This document shows positions 26,162-34,861 of a DNA stretch of 64,000 nt, in pieces. Every line of letters starts with the position of its first letter. The first letter of the stretch is position 1. Source of the DNA: an uncultured Psychrobacillus sp. (lineage in GTDB: Bacteria; Bacillota; Bacilli; Bacillales_A; Planococcaceae); contig CAKQHO010000002.1 in assembly GCA_934234185.1 (NCBI GenBank), positions 22,904 to 86,903 on the forward strand, in the 5' to 3' direction. The notes under the pieces are model-generated. The model was not told the origin of the DNA. It searched no databases and saw only the letters and a list, made by a program, of their open reading frames with translations. Both the position numbers and the translations under genes were made by a program.

Positions 26162-26951
26162 GTCTAAACCCTCTTACTCTCTTTTGAATTACTAGAACAG
26201 AAAGTAGAAACAGGATACAGAAGAATATAACCTTTACTAATAAATCAAAAAGATAAATTTCATTGATATCCATAAAAACTGCAAATGACGCACTCGTTAC
26301 TTCTACACTTTCTATATAGGGTAGTGGAAGCTTCCAATGGCTTGAAAAAGAATGATAAAGCTCTGAATCAATAAACCTTAAATAGGATCTGTAAAAATAA
26401 AAGTAAACAACTACGGCTACAACATACGAAAAAAATGTATTAAAAGGCTTTAATACCCTTCCTAGAACCCACATGGTAAGCAAGCCAATAGTAAAGCTTA
26501 GCGCTAATAGATAAGTAGTTCCTATTAGTAAAAACTCTAATAATAAAAGTTTTGTAAAGCCTAGATTGTTAACTTCTACTAGCAAATCATATCCTACAAC
26601 CGTAATTATTCCGTTCATTACTAATCCTGGTAGACTAAATAGCGTTACAGCTATTAGCTTTGCGCCAATTAGCGTAAAGGTAGATGAGCTATTGTGAAAC
26701 CATATATCTGGTCTTTTCATGTCTTTCTCTAGGCTGGCAAAGAAAAGACAAAAGAAAAATAAAATGTATACATACATCCATACGGAAGAAGTAAGTAGCA
26801 GGATATCGCTCAGAGGTTCATCTACTTCTATCATTCTTTTTAATAAATAAGGACTTACAATTGTTCCAAAAACACTTCCAATGATACTTAGAATGACAAT
26901 ACCTTTATACTGCATCCATTCCTTCCAAACCAACCCTTGCAGTTTACCCAT
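26154..26951 (-). CDS. yhcE: ABC-type membrane protein (YhcE-like)
   Basis: A 265-residue membrane protein with six probable helices (for example GIVILSIIGSVFGTIVSPYL, VWMYVYILFFFCLFFASL, LLLLEFLLIGTTYLLAL and a final KVIFFCILFLLSVLVIQ). No enzymatic motif is seen. Its place at the head of a yhcEFGHI-type operon suggests it is the permease partner of YhcG. GGAGG precedes the ATG. The gene order is that of B. subtilis; identity with YhcE rests on context more than on sequence. Confidence 0.75.
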   Translation of the reverse strand: MGKLQGLVWKEWMQYKGIVILSIIGSVFGTIVSPYLLKRMIEVDEPLSDILLLTSSVWMYVYILFFFCLFFASLEKDMKRPDIWFHNSSSTFTLIGAKLIAVTLFSLPGLVMNGIITVVGYDLLVEVNNLGFTKLLLLEFLLIGTTYLLALSFTIGLLTMWVLGRVLKPFNTFFSYVVAVVVYFYFYRSYLRFIDSELYHSFSSHWKLPLPYIESVEVTSASFAVFMDINEIYLFDLLVKVIFFCILFLLSVLVIQKRVRGFRHD

Positions 26952-26969
26952 TTTATTCCTCCACTTAAT

Positions 26970-27019
26970 AATATTAGTGTACTAGTTACATAGTACACTA
27001 ATATTTAAAAATAAGTCAA
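26970..27019 (-). promoter_or_regulatory. yhc operon promoter with perfect inverted-repeat operator
   Basis: TTGACT (27014-27019), 18-bp spacer, TACTAT (26990-26995). Overlapping the -10 and the start is a perfect 15-bp inverted repeat, AATATTAGTGTACTA-N6-TAGTACACTAATATT (26970-27005). Its core GTACTA-N6-TAGTAC fits YtrA-subfamily GntR operators. YhcF binding there would block RNA polymerase. Confidence 0.8.
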
Positions 27020-27038
27020 ACAATTTTTGAAATAATAA

Positions 27039-27069
27039 AAAAAGACATTAGGTTTCCCCAATGTCTTTT
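27039..27069 (-). terminator. Terminator after ykfD
   Basis: AAAGACATT and AATGTCTTT pair, with inner GG/CC pairs, and are followed by TTTT. It closes the nine-gene dpp-ykf operon. It also carries T on the other strand. Confidence 0.85.
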
Positions 27070-27070
27070 G

Positions 27071-28033
27071 TTATTCATATAAATGACAAGCCACGAAATG
27101 ACCAGGCTCCTCTTCATGCCACCTAGGCTTTTGTTTTGCACAGATTTCCATCGCATGAGGACATCTCGTGCGAAATACACACCCTGACGGTGGATTAATG
27201 GGGCTTGGTAACTCTCCCTCTAAAATGATACGTTCCCTTGCCCCTTCTATATCTGGATCAGGGATTGGAATTGCAGATAAAAGCGCTTGTGTATAAGGAT
27301 GCAAAGGATATTCATAAAGATTTTCACTCGTCGTGAGTTCTACCATATGTCCTAAATACATTACCCCTATTCGATCAGAGATGTATTTCACCATAGAGAG
27401 GTCATGAGCAATAAACAAGTAGGTTAATCCCTTCTCCTTTTGAAGACGTTGAAGCAGCTTTACAACCTGGGCTTGTACGGATACGTCTAACGCTGATATA
27501 GGCTCGTCAGCAATAATGAACTCTGGATCTAAAGCCAATGCCCGAGCAATTCCTATTCGCTGCCTTTGCCCTCCTGAAAATTCGTGCGGGTAGCGATTAG
27601 CATGATCTCTGTTTAGCCCTACATCCTCTAATAGCTCATAAACCCGTTCGTTCAGCTCCGTTTTACTCTTATAAAGCTTATGCACCTGCATTGGCTCTGC
27701 TATAATTTCTAAAACTGTAGAGCGAGGGTTGAGAGAGGCATATGGATCTTGAAAGATCATTTGCATTTTCTTTAGATAATTTGTTCTCTCTCTATCATTC
27801 ATGTCATGAACATTTTTTTCCTCAAATACAACATTTCCTTCTGTTTTATTATAAAGGCCTAAAATTGTTCTGCCTGCAGTGGATTTACCGCATCCAGATT
27901 CCCCCACTAACCCAAACGTTTCTCCCTTTCGGATATCAAAGCTAATACCATCCACCGCCTTTAATGTTTGGTTAGCTCCTATATCAAAATGACGCTTTAA
28001 ATCCTGCACCGATAAAAGTACCTTCTCTGTCAT
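27071..28033 (-). CDS. ykfD: Oligopeptide ABC transporter ATP-binding protein (YkfD/OppF type)
   Basis: A 320-residue ATPase with Walker A GESGCGKST, signature FSGGQRQRIGIARAL, Walker B FIIADEPISALD, and the C-terminal oligopeptide-transporter domain with the iron-sulphur-like Cys set (CVFRTRCPHAMEIC...C). It is the last gene of the operon and likely pairs with DppD to power the DppBC channel for murein peptides. It follows ykfC by 10 bases. Confidence 0.92.
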   Translation of the reverse strand: MTEKVLLSVQDLKRHFDIGANQTLKAVDGISFDIRKGETFGLVGESGCGKSTAGRTILGLYNKTEGNVVFEEKNVHDMNDRERTNYLKKMQMIFQDPYASLNPRSTVLEIIAEPMQVHKLYKSKTELNERVYELLEDVGLNRDHANRYPHEFSGGQRQRIGIARALALDPEFIIADEPISALDVSVQAQVVKLLQRLQKEKGLTYLFIAHDLSMVKYISDRIGVMYLGHMVELTTSENLYEYPLHPYTQALLSAIPIPDPDIEGARERIILEGELPSPINPPSGCVFRTRCPHAMEICAKQKPRWHEEEPGHFVACHLYE

Positions 28034-28043
28034 AGTTCTCCCC

Positions 28044-28967
28044 CTATACGGTATATCGTCTTACAGCACAAATCTCTTCTTCAAGCTTAGATCCCTTTAG
28101 TAATAAGATTTCAGTCGCCTTGCCTGTAGAAGGAGAGTGGAGAAGCTGTCCATTTCCATAATAAAATCCGACATGACGAACTCTATTTGTGCCTTTTGTA
28201 GCGAAAAATAGTAAGTCTCCCTTCCTCCATTGGTCTGGATCTTCTATTGAAACTTCTATTCCACCTAACGCTTGATCTCCCGCATCTCTTGGAATAAAGT
28301 GGCCAATTGCCTTCATCATATTATAGGTAAATCCAGAGCAATCGTAGCCATAGGAGGACATTCCTCCCCAAAAGTAAGGTAAGTCTAAAAACTCTACACC
28401 TAGGTCCACCGCTTTTTCTACTGGAAGCTTTGGTAGCAGCTCGACAGATTCCGCAAACTGCATCTGTTTTTTATACACTAACGCTTGCCCCTCTGGTGTT
28501 TGAACTACGTAATAGAGCTCCCTTTCCTCTACTACGGGCAATATAGTATTGAAGGGAACTACTAGAAAAGGAGCTTCATTGGGATAGAAAATTTGAGCCT
28601 TGTTATCCGCTATTCTACCTATTCCAATCGCATCTACCAAAGTAACACGCTTCAGCTGAGAAAGTGGGACCCAGCCAGGATAGCCTCTTGTATCTTTTTT
28701 AGAGGGTTGCCAAACAGCTATAACTTTTGCCCAATCTCCTTGGACTTCATCAATTAATACTGGCTCCCCGTATAAAAGCTGTGTCTGTACTCGGTTATCG
28801 TCACATAGAGCAAGTCGTTCCTTGTAAGGAAGTGCTTCTAACCATTCCATCATCTGTACTGGATTAGCTATACCGGGTGTATCAATCTCTCTAACTGATT
28901 CCGGATTCGTCCAAACAGTCGCAACTTTTACTCCACAAACCCACTCATACGATTGTATTTTGCTCAT
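28044..28967 (-). CDS. ykfC: Gamma-D-glutamyl-L-lysyl/diaminopimelyl endopeptidase (YkfC, NlpC/P60)
   Basis: A 307-residue cysteine peptidase that splits L-Ala-gamma-D-Glu from the diamino acid in recycled murein peptides. Two N-terminal SH3b-like domains (about 1-175) precede the NlpC/P60 domain: YDCSGF has the catalytic Cys, RVRHVGFYYG the His and QLLHSP the third polar residue. No signal peptide is visible, fitting a cytoplasmic enzyme acting after import. The ATG overlaps ykfB by 4 bases. Confidence 0.93.
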   Translation of the reverse strand: MSKIQSYEWVCGVKVATVWTNPESVREIDTPGIANPVQMMEWLEALPYKERLALCDDNRVQTQLLYGEPVLIDEVQGDWAKVIAVWQPSKKDTRGYPGWVPLSQLKRVTLVDAIGIGRIADNKAQIFYPNEAPFLVVPFNTILPVVEERELYYVVQTPEGQALVYKKQMQFAESVELLPKLPVEKAVDLGVEFLDLPYFWGGMSSYGYDCSGFTYNMMKAIGHFIPRDAGDQALGGIEVSIEDPDQWRKGDLLFFATKGTNRVRHVGFYYGNGQLLHSPSTGKATEILLLKGSKLEEEICAVRRYTV

Positions 28968-30061
28968 TTTGAGACTGCTCCTTCCATTTGTATACTTTTA
29001 ATACCTAGGCCCCCTTCGGAAGGAAAGGAAATAGTGCTCTGTCTATATATTACTCCACCCTCCACTATATCCTTTGCAAGCATGAGAGGAGCGTCGAAAT
29101 CATAAAAACGAATGTTTGGCTGACTCGCAGCAAAATTGGCAGCTGCAGTAATTCCTAGTTTCGTTTCGATCATGCTGCCTACCATACACCTCATGTCATG
29201 AACTTCTGCTAAACTATTAATCTTTAAGGCATTATAGATACCCCCAGTCTTCATAAGCTTAATATTCATGTAATCCGCCGCTCGCATTGTAATGACTCTC
29301 TTCGCATCATACACGCTAAAAACACTCTCATCTGCCATGATTGGTGTATCCGTATGATCAGTGATATATTTTAGCCCTTCTAAATCGTGTGCAGGGACAG
29401 GCTGCTCGACTAGCTCGATGTCTAAGCCAGCATCCTCCATAGCACGTATAGCTCTAACCCCTTCCCTTGCTCCCCATCCTTGATTGGCATCTAATCGAAG
29501 GGAAGCCTTAGAGCCTATTTTTTCTCTAATAGCCTTAATACGTGCGATATCATCCTGTATTTCTCCAATTCCTACCTTTACCTTTAGAATCCCAAAGCCG
29601 TCGCGGATATACTTTGCTGCATCTTCTGCCATTTCTGCTGGTTCATTTACACTTACTGTATAATCCGTCTCAATTTTATTTCGGTAACCACCTAAGTATT
29701 GATACAAGGGAACACCGCCATGCTGCGCCAAGAGATCGTATAGCGCCATATCTACTGCAGCCTTTGCACTTGTATTACGAACCAATGCTTTATTTAACCT
29801 TTCAAATACTAGTTCCTTTTCTAATAGAGGAAGTCCAATTAACTGTGGAGCAATAATTTCGTTAATCGCACAGCGAATACTATCCATTGATTCCCCAGTA
29901 ATTACATGAGTAGGTGGTGCCTCCCCATATCCTACTCTCCCATCACTTGTAGTCACTTTAACATAGACAGAAAATGCCGTTGTAACTGTGCGGAGAGCTG
30001 TCTTGAATGGTTTCGTTAATGGTACTGCGATATCAAATGTTTCAATTGAATTAATATACAT
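28964..30061 (-). CDS. ykfB: L-Ala-D/L-Glu epimerase
   Basis: A 365-residue enolase-superfamily enzyme that epimerises L-Ala-D-Glu from murein to L-Ala-L-Glu. The lid domain is at about 1-130. The barrel has FGILKVKVGIG (catalytic KxK), LRLDANQGW, ELVEQPV and IMADES (metal Asp, Glu, Asp), and NIKLMKTGG (second catalytic Lys). All are intact. It overlaps ykfC by 4 bases, and ykfA ends 12 bases before it. The product dipeptide can then be cut by general peptidases. Confidence 0.95.
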   Translation of the reverse strand: MYINSIETFDIAVPLTKPFKTALRTVTTAFSVYVKVTTSDGRVGYGEAPPTHVITGESMDSIRCAINEIIAPQLIGLPLLEKELVFERLNKALVRNTSAKAAVDMALYDLLAQHGGVPLYQYLGGYRNKIETDYTVSVNEPAEMAEDAAKYIRDGFGILKVKVGIGEIQDDIARIKAIREKIGSKASLRLDANQGWGAREGVRAIRAMEDAGLDIELVEQPVPAHDLEGLKYITDHTDTPIMADESVFSVYDAKRVITMRAADYMNIKLMKTGGIYNALKINSLAEVHDMRCMVGSMIETKLGITAAANFAASQPNIRFYDFDAPLMLAKDIVEGGVIYRQSTISFPSEGGLGIKSIQMEGAVSK

Positions 30062-30073
30062 TCTTATTTCTCC

Positions 30074-30997
30074 TTACTCCACGCCCGGTAAAAGAGAGAG
30101 TGTAAGATTGTTTGCATCAAGCTCTGCTTCAGAACCTAGTGGAACTGCAAAATGAGGCTGGCAATGACCAATTTTAAAGCCCTTCACTGTAGGCTTTCCT
30201 AAGCTTCCCAAATAATACTCAAATACTTCCTCTAGAGTTAGAGAATCTTTCCTCTTTTTAGGCTCTGCATCACAAAAATCACCTATTACAAATCCAGCTG
30301 CTTCGTCTAGCTTCCCAGCTTGCCTCAGTTGGTTTAACATTCCATCTACTCTATAAGGTTCTTCCCCAATATCTTCCAATAACAATAGTTTGTTACGGGT
30401 ATTTACCTCGTATTTCGTGCCAATACCACTAGCTAGTAAGGATAGATTACCACCAGTAAGTTCCCCGCGAGCAACGCCTGGAGTTATCCGAGTCAAAGGG
30501 GAAATGTCCTCTGTATAATGTAATTCTATCGGTTGGAAAAGCTGAAGAAACATTTTTTTAGAAAGGTCTGCAAAGGTATTTTTTCCAACATCCGAGGCTA
30601 ACATCGGGCCATGGAATGTCACAATATCAGAGTAGATGTTCATCCCAGTGTGTAAGAAAGTTATATCTGAATAGCCCCAGAATACTTTCGGATGTTCGTT
30701 CATCAGTTGAAAATCAATTTTGTCTGCATACCTAGCAGACCCATACCCCCCACCAGCACATATAATTCCTGCAATGGAAGGATCAGCAAACATCTCATGC
30801 AAATCCTCTAATCTTTCCTCATCCGTTCCTGCTAAATATCCGTAGACCTTGTCTACACTTTTTCCCATTTGATAAGATAATCCAAGCTCCCCCAAAAAAG
30901 AAAGGGACCGTTGCAATTGTTGTTGATTTGGAGGACTAGATGGAGCAATAATTCCTATCTTGTCACCCTTTTTTAGCCTTTTTGGTCTAATTTTCAA
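30074..30997 (-). CDS. ykfA: LD-carboxypeptidase, S66 family (YkfA)
   Basis: A 307-residue serine peptidase of the MccF/LdcA fold, predicted to remove D-Ala from murein tetrapeptides in the cytoplasm. It begins with GDKIGIIAPSSP; the nucleophile Ser is in ICAGGGYGSAR, the Glu in LLLLEDIGEEPYR and the His in FKIGHCQPHFAVPLG. AGGAGG precedes the ATG. It follows dppE after an intercistronic hairpin, so it may be expressed less than the binding protein. Confidence 0.92.
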   Translation of the reverse strand: MKIRPKRLKKGDKIGIIAPSSPPNQQQLQRSLSFLGELGLSYQMGKSVDKVYGYLAGTDEERLEDLHEMFADPSIAGIICAGGGYGSARYADKIDFQLMNEHPKVFWGYSDITFLHTGMNIYSDIVTFHGPMLASDVGKNTFADLSKKMFLQLFQPIELHYTEDISPLTRITPGVARGELTGGNLSLLASGIGTKYEVNTRNKLLLLEDIGEEPYRVDGMLNQLRQAGKLDEAAGFVIGDFCDAEPKKRKDSLTLEEVFEYYLGSLGKPTVKGFKIGHCQPHFAVPLGSEAELDANNLTLSLLPGVE

Positions 30998-31022
30998 TGG
31001 TAATCCTCCTTTAAATAAAGAA

Positions 31023-31053
31023 AAGGAACGGCACTTTTATAAGTGCCGCTTCT
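31023..31053 (-). other. Intercistronic hairpin between dppE and ykfA
   Basis: CGGCACTT and AAGTGCCG form a perfect 8-bp stem with loop ATAA, extended by AAG/CTT, then TTCCTTTTCTTT. It is either a partial terminator or a 3' stabiliser of the upstream mRNA, giving more DppE than Ykf enzymes. This is common after binding-protein genes. Confidence 0.65.
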
Positions 31054-31074
31054 TTGTTTGGAACTAACCAGTTG

Positions 31075-32730
31075 TTATTGTTTATCTGCCCATTTAAGAT
31101 CTAAATAACCTACTGGGTGTCGTACAATTCCTGAAACATTGGATTTTTCCAATGTCACTTGGTTGTAGTAGTAAAGTGGGAAAATAGGCATCTCTTCCAT
31201 TAACATTTTATCTGCATCAATTAGCAGAGACCAGCGTTTTTGTGGGTCTGTTTCATTTTTAATATCAGCAATTAACTTATCAAAATCTGGATTTGACCAA
31301 GTTGTACGATTCATGGATGAACCAGTGATGAAGCTTTCCAAAGCATTTACAGGGTCAGCATAATCAAATAAAAATGAAGAACGAGACAGCTGATATTTAA
31401 ATTCTTTTTGTTCTGTAGCAAATACACTCGATTCTATACTTTGAAGTGCCACCTCTACTCCTAGAGAATCTTTAAACATACTTTGTAGCGCTTCTGCTAT
31501 TTTCTTGTGTGTATCGTTCGTAGAGAATGTTAAAGTAACTGGCGGCAGCTCGGACCATCCTTCTTCAGCCATACCTTCTTCTAGTAATGATTTTGCTTTT
31601 GCTGCATCAAATTTAACTAAAGTTCCTGCGGTCTCTCTAAACTCTTTTCCGTCTGGACCTATGAATCCATAAGGAACGAAGCCTTCAGCAGGTTTTTCTC
31701 CATTCTTTGTTACATAGTCGACCATATCCTGGTGATTAACCGCTAAAGCAAATGCCTGACGAACCTTCTTGTTTGTAAAAGGCTCCTCCGATACGTTAAA
31801 ACGATAGAAATAAAGACCTGCTTGATCATCGATTTTTAACTCCGGATTGTTCATTAATTGATCTGCCATTTCACCTGGTACACCAGATACATCCAACTCA
31901 CCAGTTTTATACATTTGGTATTCCGTGTTGGAATCATTAATCATTGCCCATTCTACTCGGTCAAGCTTTACAGTACCTGCATCCCAGTAATGCTCATTTT
32001 TTTCAAAAGTAAAGCTTGCATCATGCTCCCATTTTGTTAACTTAAAGGGTCCATTTCCTACAAACGACTCAGCCTCTGTAAACCACTCTGGATTTTCAGA
32101 TGCCACCTTTTCATTTACAGGGAAGAAACTAGGATTTGTAATGATATTTAAGAATGCCTCTGTAGGAGCATTCAGCTTCACCTCAAAAACCTTTTCACTA
32201 ACAGCGCTTATAGCAACGTCCTCAGGCGAACCTTCACCACTGTTATACGCCTCTGCTCCTTCGATGAAGTAAGCTAAGAAAGCAGCAGGAGAAGCCGTTT
32301 CTGGGTCTAACATATGCAACCAGCCATAAACAAAATCACTTGCAAGTACAGAGTCACCATTTGACCATTTCGCATCATCGCGTATTGTAAACGTATAAGT
32401 TAAGCCATCATCGGATACTTGTATATCTTCTGCTGTTGCTTTTTCAGCTTGGTGATCTTTAGAAAGTCTCACTAAGCCCTCCATTAAGTTGTTTAACGCA
32501 CTCCATGAAACAGAGTCGAAACCAACTGAAGGATCAAATGAGGTTGGTTCGTTTCCGTTGTTCAAATATAGAACCTTTTCAGCACTTTGAGTAGGCTCTT
32601 CTTTTTCACCGGTTTCAGAAGTATTTGAATCCTTCTCAGTCGGTGTCTTACCAGCCTCGTCATTGGCTGTACATGCAGCTAATACAAACATAAATAATGC
32701 AATTACAATTAACGATAACCACTTTTTCAA
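31075..32730 (-). CDS. dppE: Peptide ABC transporter substrate-binding lipoprotein (DppE)
   Basis: A 551-residue family-5 solute-binding lipoprotein. The signal peptide ends in the lipobox LAAC (Cys 20), followed by a Thr/Glu-rich linker (about 21-52). The mature part has LYLNNGNEPTSFDP, the conserved YTFTIRDDAKWSNGD and GNGPFKLTKWEH of OppA-type proteins. It delivers murein tripeptides to DppBC. It stands in the middle of the operon rather than first, as in B. subtilis. Confidence 0.95.
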   Translation of the reverse strand: MKKWLSLIVIALFMFVLAACTANDEAGKTPTEKDSNTSETGEKEEPTQSAEKVLYLNNGNEPTSFDPSVGFDSVSWSALNNLMEGLVRLSKDHQAEKATAEDIQVSDDGLTYTFTIRDDAKWSNGDSVLASDFVYGWLHMLDPETASPAAFLAYFIEGAEAYNSGEGSPEDVAISAVSEKVFEVKLNAPTEAFLNIITNPSFFPVNEKVASENPEWFTEAESFVGNGPFKLTKWEHDASFTFEKNEHYWDAGTVKLDRVEWAMINDSNTEYQMYKTGELDVSGVPGEMADQLMNNPELKIDDQAGLYFYRFNVSEEPFTNKKVRQAFALAVNHQDMVDYVTKNGEKPAEGFVPYGFIGPDGKEFRETAGTLVKFDAAKAKSLLEEGMAEEGWSELPPVTLTFSTNDTHKKIAEALQSMFKDSLGVEVALQSIESSVFATEQKEFKYQLSRSSFLFDYADPVNALESFITGSSMNRTTWSNPDFDKLIADIKNETDPQKRWSLLIDADKMLMEEMPIFPLYYYNQVTLEKSNVSGIVRHPVGYLDLKWADKQ

Positions 32731-32792
32731 ATTAGTTCCCCCTTTTAAATTGTTTATGTGAATGCACTTTCATGCGCTCATCCCTCTTCAGC

Positions 32793-33911
32793 CTATCTTT
32801 GTAGTTTCTTTGCTCTCTCATCCTGTAGCCAACAATCAACTGAATGCCTTTCGGATAATTTTGCAGTGAAAGGATAAGCACGATCACAAACTTCCATAGC
32901 AAACTTACATCTTGCTGCAAAAGGACAGCCATTTGGCGGTGAAAATAAATCCGGTGGTGTACCTTCTATCGGCTGTAGCTCTTCATCCAACAAGTCTAAT
33001 CGAGGAACAGAGTTCAATAACCCTTGTGTATAAGGATGCTGAGGTGTATAAAATATTTCTCTCTTATCTCCGATTTCTACTATTTTTCCGGCATACATAA
33101 CTGCAATACGATCTGCAATTTTAGCAACAACGCCTAGGTCATGGGTAATTAAAATGATAGAGATATTTGTTTTACTCTGGATATCCTCAAAAAGCTCTAG
33201 AATCTGCGCCTGAATGGTAACATCAAGTGCTGTGGTAGGCTCATCCGCTACTAGAAGCTCTGGCTCACAAATCAATGCGATGGCAATAACAATCCTTTGC
33301 CGCATTCCTCCTGAGAATTGATGAGGGTATTGCTTTAAGCGTTCTACTGGGTTTGGGATTCCTACAAGATTTAACATCTCAATGGCCTTTTCTTTTGCTT
33401 GCTGCCCAGTTATCTTTTTATGTGTACGCAAACCTTCCGTAAGTTGTTCTCCAATTGTTAATGTTGGATTAAGTGCAGTCATAGGATCTTGAAATATCAT
33501 GGATATATCTACTCCCTGAATCTTACGGAGCTCTTTGTTGGATAACTTTGTTGTATCTTTGCCTTTAAAAGTAATACTGCCGTTCTTAATAATCCCAGAG
33601 GGCTTAGGGATTAATCCCATAATCGCATTAGAGGTAACACTCTTTCCACAGCCAGATTCTCCGACAATAGCCAATGTTTCCCCTCTATAAAGGTCAAAGC
33701 TTACCCCTCTTACTGCATGGACCTCTCCTCCATATGTTTTAAAGGCAACATGAAGATTTTTTACTTCTAGTATTTTAGTTTCAGAGATAGCCTTTTTACG
33801 TTTTTTCTTACTGCTTTGAGAAACAGAATCATCCTCTTGAACCGTACCTCCTAATTCGTCTCTTCTTTCTCGAATAAGCTCTCTTGCATTATCTAATTGA
33901 TGTTCGGTCAT
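32793..33911 (-). CDS. dppD: Peptide ABC transporter ATP-binding protein (DppD)
   Basis: A 372-residue ATPase. Walker A GESGCGKS, signature FSGGMRQRIVIAIAL, Walker B LLVADEPTTALD, and the C-terminal Cys-containing domain (CPFAARCKFAMEVC...C) are intact. It carries a charged N-terminal extension of about 45 residues, including SSKKKRKKA, before the nucleotide-binding domain starts (ILEVKNLHVAF); typical DppD lacks this. ATG 33911 is chosen because GGAGGTG lies 6 bases upstream; the GTG three codons before is inside that site. It overlaps neither its start nor its fold. Confidence 0.93.
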   Translation of the reverse strand: MTEHQLDNARELIRERRDELGGTVQEDDSVSQSSKKKRKKAISETKILEVKNLHVAFKTYGGEVHAVRGVSFDLYRGETLAIVGESGCGKSVTSNAIMGLIPKPSGIIKNGSITFKGKDTTKLSNKELRKIQGVDISMIFQDPMTALNPTLTIGEQLTEGLRTHKKITGQQAKEKAIEMLNLVGIPNPVERLKQYPHQFSGGMRQRIVIAIALICEPELLVADEPTTALDVTIQAQILELFEDIQSKTNISIILITHDLGVVAKIADRIAVMYAGKIVEIGDKREIFYTPQHPYTQGLLNSVPRLDLLDEELQPIEGTPPDLFSPPNGCPFAARCKFAMEVCDRAYPFTAKLSERHSVDCWLQDERAKKLQR

Positions 33912-33916
33912 CTTTC

Positions 33917-34861
33917 TCACCTCCTAAGCTTTGGATCAAGTGCATCTTGCAACCCATCCCCAAGTACGTTAAAAGCAAACATAGTTAAGGAGATAAAAAA
34001 CGCTGGAAAGAATAGACGCCACCAGTGCCCAGATAAAATTACTGGAAGTGCATCATTCGCCATTACTCCCCAGCTCGCATAGGGAGCTGCTACACCTAAA
34101 CCTAAGAAGCTTAGGAATGCTTCGGCAAAAATAGCACTTGGCACAGTTAAAGTCATTTGCACAATAATAGGTCCCATCGTATTTGGCAAAAGATTTTTTC
34201 TTATAATCCTAGGAGTTTTTGCTCCAAAAGACTTTGATGCTGTAACAAATTCATAGTTTTTTATTTGCAATACCTGTCCCCTTACAATCCGAGCCATTCC
34301 AACCCACCCTGTTACAGTTAAAGCAACTATAATGGTAGTTAAGCTTGGTCCCATTACAACCATTAGTAAAATAACTACTAATAAGTGCGGCAAACCATAT
34401 AAGACCTCAATGATACGCATCATCATCGTATCTGTTTTGCCACCCTTATAACCACAAATTCCGCCATAAATAATACCAATGAAGAAGTCAATCAGGGCGG
34501 CCATTAGGCCAACAAAAAGGGAGACACGCGCTCCATACCATGTACGTGTAAAGACATCTCGACCAAGCTCATCTGTACCAAACCAGTGCTCTAAGGATGG
34601 TGCTTTGTTCTGGTTGGACAACTGCTGACCATCCATTGTATGCGGTGTCATCATAGGGCCAAATATTGCCATTATCGCTAAAATGACTAAAAAAATAAGT
34701 CCACTCATAGCTAGCTTATTTTTTCTTAATCTTCTCCATGCATCGCTCCAATAGGAAAGGGAGGGTCTTACGACAGCTTCAGCTTCTCCCTCCTCCTTAA
34801 CCTTAGGGCGAAACCATTCATCTTTTACCTCATTTGGAGATACAGGTTGTATATTTGTCAT
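33917..34861 (-). CDS. dppC: Peptide ABC transporter permease (DppC)
   Basis: A 314-residue inner-membrane permease. A long cytoplasmic N-terminus (about 50 residues, acidic) leads to the first helix (LAMSGLIFLVILAIMAIFGP). HWFGTDELGRDVFTR is the OppC signature and the EAA-type loop with G.AR.IRGQVLQIKNYEFVTA binds the ATPases. Six helices are predicted. The ATG overlaps the dppB stop by one base (TAATG type). Confidence 0.95.
   Translation of the reverse strand: MTNIQPVSPNEVKDEWFRPKVKEEGEAEAVVRPSLSYWSDAWRRLRKNKLAMSGLIFLVILAIMAIFGPMMTPHTMDGQQLSNQNKAPSLEHWFGTDELGRDVFTRTWYGARVSLFVGLMAALIDFFIGIIYGGICGYKGGKTDTMMMRIIEVLYGLPHLLVVILLMVVMGPSLTTIIVALTVTGWVGMARIVRGQVLQIKNYEFVTASKSFGAKTPRIIRKNLLPNTMGPIIVQMTLTVPSAIFAEAFLSFLGLGVAAPYASWGVMANDALPVILSGHWWRLFFPAFFISLTMFAFNVLGDGLQDALDPKLRR

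Noticed and set aside
32732..32932. Minus-strand 66-codon ORF between dppD and dppE
   Set aside because: It lies out of frame inside the 3' part of dppD and has no family features.
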